DNA of 64,000 bases, taken from the NCBI GenBank assembly GCA_024231855.1, contig JAAEQD010000106.1:1-64000 (forward strand), read 5' to 3'. The first letter of the stretch is position 1; each line of letters begins with the position of its first letter. This stretch comes from Candidatus Zixiibacteriota bacterium (GTDB taxonomy: Bacteria; Zixibacteria; MSB-5A5; UBA10806; 4484-95). The translations under genes and the position numbers were made by a program. Positions 61,225-64,000 of the stretch are shown piece after piece. The notes beneath the pieces were generated by a model. That model was not told the origin of the DNA. It was given only the letters and a program-made list of their open reading frames with translations, and did no database searches.

Positions 61225-63234
61225 TCACACCCCCGCCGCAAGAATCTCAGTCACTTCCATCACCGCATGCGTTTCGATTTCGTCTTTGGCTTTGAGGCCG
61301 TCTTCGAGCATGGTCATGCAGAACGGACAGGCTGTGCCGATCGTGCCGGCACCGGTGGCCAACGCGTCCTCGGTGCGCTCCTCGTTGATCCGCTTGCCGA
61401 TATCCTCCTCCAGCCACATGCCGCCGCCGCCCGCGCCGCAACAGAATGAGTTATCGCCGGAACGCTTCATCTCCACCCGGCCGCCGATCATATCGATAAG
61501 GTCACGCGACGGTTTGTAGATATCGTTGTGACGCCCAAGGTAGCAGGAATCGTGGAACGTGATCTTGCTATCGCCTGAGAATTTCTCGCGTTTGATCTTG
61601 GCGGTATCGATTTTGAGTTTGCCGGATTTGATCAGATCGGCCAGCAGTTGATGAGTGTGGACTACCTCGTAGTTGCCGCCGAAATCGGGGTACTCGTTTT
61701 TAATCGTATTGAAACAATGCGGGCAGTTGGAAAATATCTTTTTCACTTTCAGTTCGTTGAGCATCTCGACATTAGCCTGCGCCAGGGTCTGATACAGGTA
61801 TTCCTCGCCTAACCGTCGGGCCGAATCGCCGGTGCAGGTCTCATCGGTGCCGAGGATGGCGTAATTGACCCCGGCGGCGTTCATCAGCTTGACCGTGTCG
61901 CGGCTGACTTTGATATTACGCTGATCCAGAGCGCCGGCGCAACCGACCCAGAACAGCCATTCGGCATCCGGGTTATCCGAGATATGTTTAACATCGAGGT
62001 CCTGATACCAATCCGCTCGCGCCGATTGACCCAGGCCCCACGGGTCGCCGGCCTTTTCGAGGTTTTTTAAACACAACGTACCCTGCGAGGAGATATCGCC
62101 CTCGTTTAAAACCAGCGCGCGACGGTAATCGATAAGCTTTGTGAACTGCTTGATAAACAGCGGACAGGCACGCTGACAGGCATAGCAGGTAGTGCACGAC
62201 CAGATCACGTCATCGGTGATAACATCCTTGATCAGGTCCTCCTCGAACTCATCGCCTTTGCCGGCCATCAGATGGGCCGCTTTCTTTTCGGCGTGCTCGC
62301 GAAGCTGCATCGTGATAGTTTTCGGCGACAGCGGCTTATCGGTGTTGAACGCCGGGCAAACATCCTGACATCGCCCGCACTCGGTGCAGGAGTAGCCATC
62401 AAGAAGGTCTTTCCAGTTGTGCTCCTCAACCTTGATAATACCGAACGATTCCAGATCCTCATCCTCGAGATCGGGAGTCGATAATTTGGTGCCGGCCGAA
62501 TCGTTGGTTAAAAATACGTTAATAAACGACGTTAAAACGTGCATATGTTTACCCATCGGGACATAACTGAGCATGGTCATAAAAAACACCAGATGTAGCC
62601 ACCAGAATATTTTCGACCAGAGTACGGCCGTATCGGTCGGAACAGTCCAGAACATCGAGGCTAAATAATTACCGACGAAACTGCCGTTTTCGGTGACCTG
62701 CTGAGCGGCCATGTTCAAACCATCGGAGAACAGGTCGAAAGCCATCAAGCCGAATATCAACATCAGTATGAAAAGCGCACCGGGGCTTTGCGACAGCCGT
62801 TTGGGGCGAAGCACGTAACGCTTAAAAGCCGCCGCTACAACTCCGATTATCACCAGCAGGCTGAACAGATCCAGAAGAAATAGAAACGGTGTTTTGAAAA
62901 CGTCGAAGAGGATTGGGATATGAAATCCCTGCGCGAATCCCTTGCCGAAAAAGTTAAGCGTGCCGAACGCGATTATCATGAAGCCCCAGAATATCAGGAA
63001 ATGAGCGACACCGGAAAACGGGTCATCCAGAAGACGTTTCTGGCCGAGTACGAATTTTATCACTCGGGCTATACCTTTGCCGATATCGACTTTGTAGTCT
63101 AACTTTTTAAATTGTTTTAATAGGTTGATATATTCGCTAATTACAAAGCCGAAAACGCCAATGCCAATTAAAAAAGCGATATAATAGATTATCGCCTCCA
63201 GACCGGTTGGGGTTATTTCATGAAGTTCCTGCAT
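61225..63234 (-). CDS. membrane-anchored iron-sulfur oxidoreductase (HdrD/Dsr-K-like with NarI-type domain)
   Basis: A 669-residue protein. The N-terminal ~230 residues have about five hydrophobic segments of the NarI/DsrM type with histidines that could bind haem b (GVAHFLIFWGFMII, WWLHLVFFMTMLSYV). Two 4Fe-4S motifs follow: CTECGRCQDVCPAFNTDKPL near residue 280 and CTTCYACQRACPLF near 343. The C-terminal half carries two CCG-type domains with WVGCAGALDQR, SNCPHCFNTIKNEYP, HDSCYLGRHNDIY and FCCGAGGGGMW. It probably passes electrons between a cytoplasmic donor (such as electron-transfer flavoprotein or NADH) and the quinone pool. Such proteins often sit beside etfAB; none is seen in the window. 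Confidence 0.85.
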   Translation of the reverse strand: MQELHEITPTGLEAIIYYIAFLIGIGVFGFVISEYINLLKQFKKLDYKVDIGKGIARVIKFVLGQKRLLDDPFSGVAHFLIFWGFMIIAFGTLNFFGKGFAQGFHIPILFDVFKTPFLFLLDLFSLLVIIGVVAAAFKRYVLRPKRLSQSPGALFILMLIFGLMAFDLFSDGLNMAAQQVTENGSFVGNYLASMFWTVPTDTAVLWSKIFWWLHLVFFMTMLSYVPMGKHMHVLTSFINVFLTNDSAGTKLSTPDLEDEDLESFGIIKVEEHNWKDLLDGYSCTECGRCQDVCPAFNTDKPLSPKTITMQLREHAEKKAAHLMAGKGDEFEEDLIKDVITDDVIWSCTTCYACQRACPLFIKQFTKLIDYRRALVLNEGDISSQGTLCLKNLEKAGDPWGLGQSARADWYQDLDVKHISDNPDAEWLFWVGCAGALDQRNIKVSRDTVKLMNAAGVNYAILGTDETCTGDSARRLGEEYLYQTLAQANVEMLNELKVKKIFSNCPHCFNTIKNEYPDFGGNYEVVHTHQLLADLIKSGKLKIDTAKIKREKFSGDSKITFHDSCYLGRHNDIYKPSRDLIDMIGGRVEMKRSGDNSFCCGAGGGGMWLEEDIGKRINEERTEDALATGAGTIGTACPFCMTMLEDGLKAKDEIETHAVMEVTEILAAGV

Positions 63235-63484
63235 ATTCTACACCTCGAAACTGTTAAGATCGCTTTCGAACCAGCGAAATTTCCCATAAACTATTCTATT
63301 ACATTAGGTATCATAATAGGAGCCTTGTCAACAATCAAGCAAAATTCAGCAGCCGTTTTAAGCGAAATTATGACCTGATTGTAAGAAATAAGCATTCGGT
63401 GAAAGCGCCGTATCTCATTGTTGACAACGGCGATGAATTTTCTTATTTTAACGGCAATATGATTTATAAAAGAGAGGATAAAAT

Positions 63485-64000
63485 ATGACCGATCCCAGGA
63501 TCAAGAAGCTGGCCTATGTACTGCTTCACTACTCATGCAACGTGAAACGAAAACAACATGTCAAGCTTATCGGCGATGTTCAATCGATTCCGCTTATCAA
63601 GGAGCTTTATAAAGAGGCGCTGGCGATGGGCGCTTACCCATACACCAAGCTAATGGTCGATGATCTCACCGAGATATTCTTCAAAAACGCCAATAATGAT
63701 CAACTTACATATATCTCACCGATGGATAGATATGAGGTCGATAAAGTAGACGCCCTGGTGTTCACGCGCGCCTCATCAAATACACGCGCCCTTACCGGAA
63801 CCGATCCCAAGAAACAGGCGATAAGTCAGAAGGCACGCGGCAAACTTAACCAGAGATTTCACAAACGCGCGGCGGCCGGCGAGCTGTCATGGGTGCTCAC
63901 GCAGTTCCCGACTAACGCCTCGGCCCAGGATGCCAATATGTCATTGTCCGATTACGAGGATTTCATCTACGGCGCCTGCATGGTCGATAAGAAAGATCCG
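63485..64000 (+). CDS. aminopeptidase, M29 family (partial)
   Basis: The first 172 residues of an M29-type aminopeptidase; the gene runs off the window. The ATG is preceded by GAGAGG. The N-terminal MTDPRIKKLAYVLLHYSCNV and the MVDDLTEIFFKNANNDQLTY and FTRASSNTRALTGTDPKKQA stretches correspond to the first domain of this family. The metal-binding residues lie further downstream and cannot be checked. M29 enzymes remove N-terminal residues from peptides using two metal ions. The assignment rests on overall similarity in the N-terminal part. Confidence 0.75.
   Translation, partial: MTDPRIKKLAYVLLHYSCNVKRKQHVKLIGDVQSIPLIKELYKEALAMGAYPYTKLMVDDLTEIFFKNANNDQLTYISPMDRYEVDKVDALVFTRASSNTRALTGTDPKKQAISQKARGKLNQRFHKRAAAGELSWVLTQFPTNASAQDANMSLSDYEDFIYGACMVDKKDP

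Overview
The window looks like chromosomal DNA of an anaerobic or microaerophilic Gram-negative bacterium of the FCB group. Eight secreted proteins end in the type IX secretion (Por) sorting module (a YPNPFN-like motif, then a C-terminal beta domain ending in K-x-M-x-L-x-K). Together with the secreted beta-helix and FG-GAP proteins this resembles uncultured lineages such as candidate phylum Zixibacteria. That placement is an inference; no rRNA is present.

Left part (1-16.6 kb, almost all minus strand): core energy metabolism and oxygen defence. A branched-chain 2-oxoacid/pyruvate dehydrogenase operon (E1 alpha, an embedded acyl-CoA thioesterase, E1 beta, the start of E2) is followed by cytochrome bd oxidase (cydA, cydB), a ZIP metal transporter, rubredoxin, a flavodiiron protein, a 2-oxoacid:ferredoxin oxidoreductase, rubrerythrin, ferritin, further ferritin-like proteins, superoxide reductase, a fumarase/aspartase-family lyase, thiol peroxidase, peroxiredoxin and a PerR/Fur regulator. 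This is a compact set for removing O2, superoxide and peroxide with reductant from rubredoxin or ferredoxin.

16.8-30.7 kb: a run of eight T9SS cargo genes (beta-helix, FG-GAP, LVIVD, YCF48-like and Omp28-like proteins), interrupted by a LiaF-like membrane protein and a NUDIX hydrolase. A TrmB-type regulator follows.

32.05-51.3 kb: an accessory region at a tRNA-Val gene. The intact tRNA-Val lies at 51313-51390 (minus), and 3'-half copies lie at 41162-41206 and 32055-32096. The simplest reading is two tandem integrative elements inserted at the 3' end of tRNA-Val. The left unit carries a metal-efflux module (Cys-rich exported protein, a periplasmic adaptor with three Cys-rich repeats, a CusA/CzcA pump), itself bracketed by a ~118-bp direct repeat. 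It also carries a tyrosine-recombinase remnant, a broken nadE and a phospholipase C/P1-nuclease-like protein. The right unit carries a second integrase remnant, a three-gene secreted/membrane/trypsin-like protease operon, an FG-GAP lipoprotein and a large subtilase.

51.5-64 kb: mostly core genes: AsnS, an S51 peptidase, an acyltransferase, a zinc-less alcohol dehydrogenase-like enzyme, an aldo/keto reductase homologue that lacks its catalytic tetrad, a histidine kinase, a DUF2938 protein, a 2-deoxyribosyltransferase/TIR-like protein, an Hdr-like membrane iron-sulfur protein and the start of an M29 aminopeptidase. The most notable gene is at 59545-60387: a two-domain C_GCAxxG_C_C-type redox protein with an in-frame UGA at codon 23, followed at the right distance by a SECIS-like hairpin. 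It is a probable selenoprotein that ordinary gene calling would truncate.
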